DNA of 6,724 bases from Methanosarcinales archaeon (GTDB lineage: Archaea > Halobacteriota > Syntropharchaeia > Alkanophagales > Methanospirareceae): assembly GCA_003661125.1 (NCBI GenBank), contig QMVO01000094.1, forward strand, positions 1 through 6,724, written 5' to 3'. The notes beneath the pieces were generated by a model. The model had not been told where the DNA came from. It was given only the letters and a program-made list of their open reading frames with translations, and searched no databases. Positions 6,372 through 6,724 of this stretch are shown one piece after another. The translations under genes and the position numbers were made by a program. Positions within the stretch are counted from its first letter, which is position 1; the number at the start of each line of letters is the position of its first letter.

Positions 6372-6652
6372 TTATCTGCTCCGTCCTTACCAATGCGAAG
6401 TATAGCCGTTGAGTAACAACTATGATAGGAGTTGGCACCAGGTAGCAGATGTGGTCTACCGGTTAAGTAACAATTATGATACGAGTTGACCCTCTGAACG
6501 TAGTCTCTATGCCCCATCTCTTCTTATAAGTTGAGTAACAACGATGATATGAGTTGACCTTTCTAAAATAAGCCGGATGCTCTCACGATTTATTGTCGTT
6601 GAGTAACAATGATGATATGAGTTGACCTATAATTCACGTGAACTGTCCTCTT

Positions 6653-6681
6653 TTCAACTAATAACGAGGATATAAGTTTAC
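6653..6681 (+). repeat. Array repeat 24, strongly degenerate terminal unit
   Basis: The 3' part AACGAGGATATAAGTTTAC aligns with the repeat at most positions, while the first part (TTCAACTAAT) is poorly conserved. It follows a short 26-bp interval. A decayed last repeat is typical of the leader-distal end of a CRISPR array. The remaining 43 bp to the window end show no further repeat. Confidence 0.55.
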
Positions 6682-6724
6682 ATTTAGTCTTTTTATGTGC
6701 ATCTAATTCTCCATACACGTTAAG

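Larger units (their letters stand above)
5076..6681 (+). CRISPR. CRISPR-like array, about 24 degenerate 29-bp repeats with mostly 36-39 bp spacers
   Basis: The repeat consensus is GTTGAGTAACAAC, variable base 14, ATGATA, variable base 21, GAGTTGAC. Repeat starts: 5076, 5143, 5210, 5277, 5343 (25 bp), 5404, 5470 (aberrant), 5539, 5606, 5676, 5750, 5816, 5882, 5948, 6057 (first half only), 6127, 6193, 6277, 6343, 6408, 6462, 6530, 6598, 6653. Fifteen intervals are 36-39 bp; the outliers are 25, 26, 41, 41, 45, 55 and 80 bp, plus 57 bp after the half repeat. Spacers are unrelated to one another except for two duplicated pairs. The architecture is that of CRISPR, but the repeats vary and none of the known archaeal repeat endings (such as GAAAC) is present. 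No cas gene is in the window. Plus-strand orientation is inferred from the junction motif on the left, the most decayed repeat on the right (6653-6681), and the co-oriented operon. Alternatives are a decayed or merged array, or a non-CRISPR interspersed repeat. Confidence 0.6.

Noticed and set aside
6266..6517. Minus-strand ORF with a recurring peptide (STLIIVVTQP)
   Set aside because: The recurring peptide is only the translation of the array repeat, which happens to be open in two minus frames. Spacers of varying length shift the frame, and there is no start context.
5105..6652. Inverted repeats inside many spacers (for example TCCTTT/AAAGGA near 5850, GGATTC/GAATCC near 6170, TTCACGTGAA near 6633)
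   Set aside because: A rough estimate gives several 5-bp and about two 6-bp stems by chance in over twenty 37-bp spacers, which is about what is seen.
5076..6681. Iteron-type replication origin or centromere-like repeat
   Set aside because: Iterons are usually shorter and closely spaced with related or no spacers. Here 37-bp unrelated spacers separate the units, and no replication initiator gene is nearby. It cannot be fully excluded without the downstream sequence.
5076..6681. Paired covariation between variable bases 14 and 21
   Set aside because: C-G and T-A combinations occur in nine units and wobble pairs in several more, but G/G, T/T and T/C occur in six, so pairing is not maintained.

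Overview
The window looks like a chromosomal segment of an archaeon, probably a euryarchaeote. The evidence is a PAC2-type proteasome assembly chaperone homologue, an archaeal-type Elp3 with a Cx4Cx2C radical-SAM motif, and a beta-CASP metallo-beta-lactamase of the archaeal CPSF-like type. All of these are read from AG-rich coding strands, and no clear leader or Shine-Dalgarno site precedes the first gene of the operon. A finer placement (for example an ANME/methanogen relative) would be a guess.

Layout. Positions 1-625 (minus strand) hold the N-terminal 208 residues of a glycerophosphodiester phosphodiesterase that runs off the left edge. A short A/T-rich divergent promoter region (626-708) follows and carries three palindromes. 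From 709 to 4980 (plus strand) three genes form a tight operon with overlapping ends: PAC2 chaperone homologue, Elp3 (overlap 8 bp), and beta-CASP MBL RNase-like protein (overlap 4 bp). They suggest a housekeeping theme of tRNA wobble modification, RNA processing and protein quality control. A 35-codon ORF (4977-5084) overlaps the end of the MBL gene by 4 bp, and its stop codon lies inside the first repeat of the next region.

The unusual part is 5076-6681. It holds about 24 directly repeated units of about 29 bp separated by mostly unique 36-39 bp spacers (period about 66 bp), which is the architecture of a CRISPR array. Unlike a normal CRISPR array, the repeats are not identical. They share a firm frame (GTTGAGTAACAAC, one variable base, ATGATA, one variable base, GAGTTGAC), and much of the variation sits at repeat positions 14 and 21. 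One 37-bp spacer occurs twice, 540 bp apart, with no differences although its flanking repeats differ. A 111-bp block is duplicated at a 150-bp offset. A 16-bp A/T-rich junction motif occurs directly before repeats 1, 16 and 18, as if the region were assembled from more than one array or array start. No cas gene is in the window. The array is either a decaying or recombined CRISPR, or a CRISPR-like repeat system that tolerates or uses repeat diversity. The sequence alone does not decide between these.
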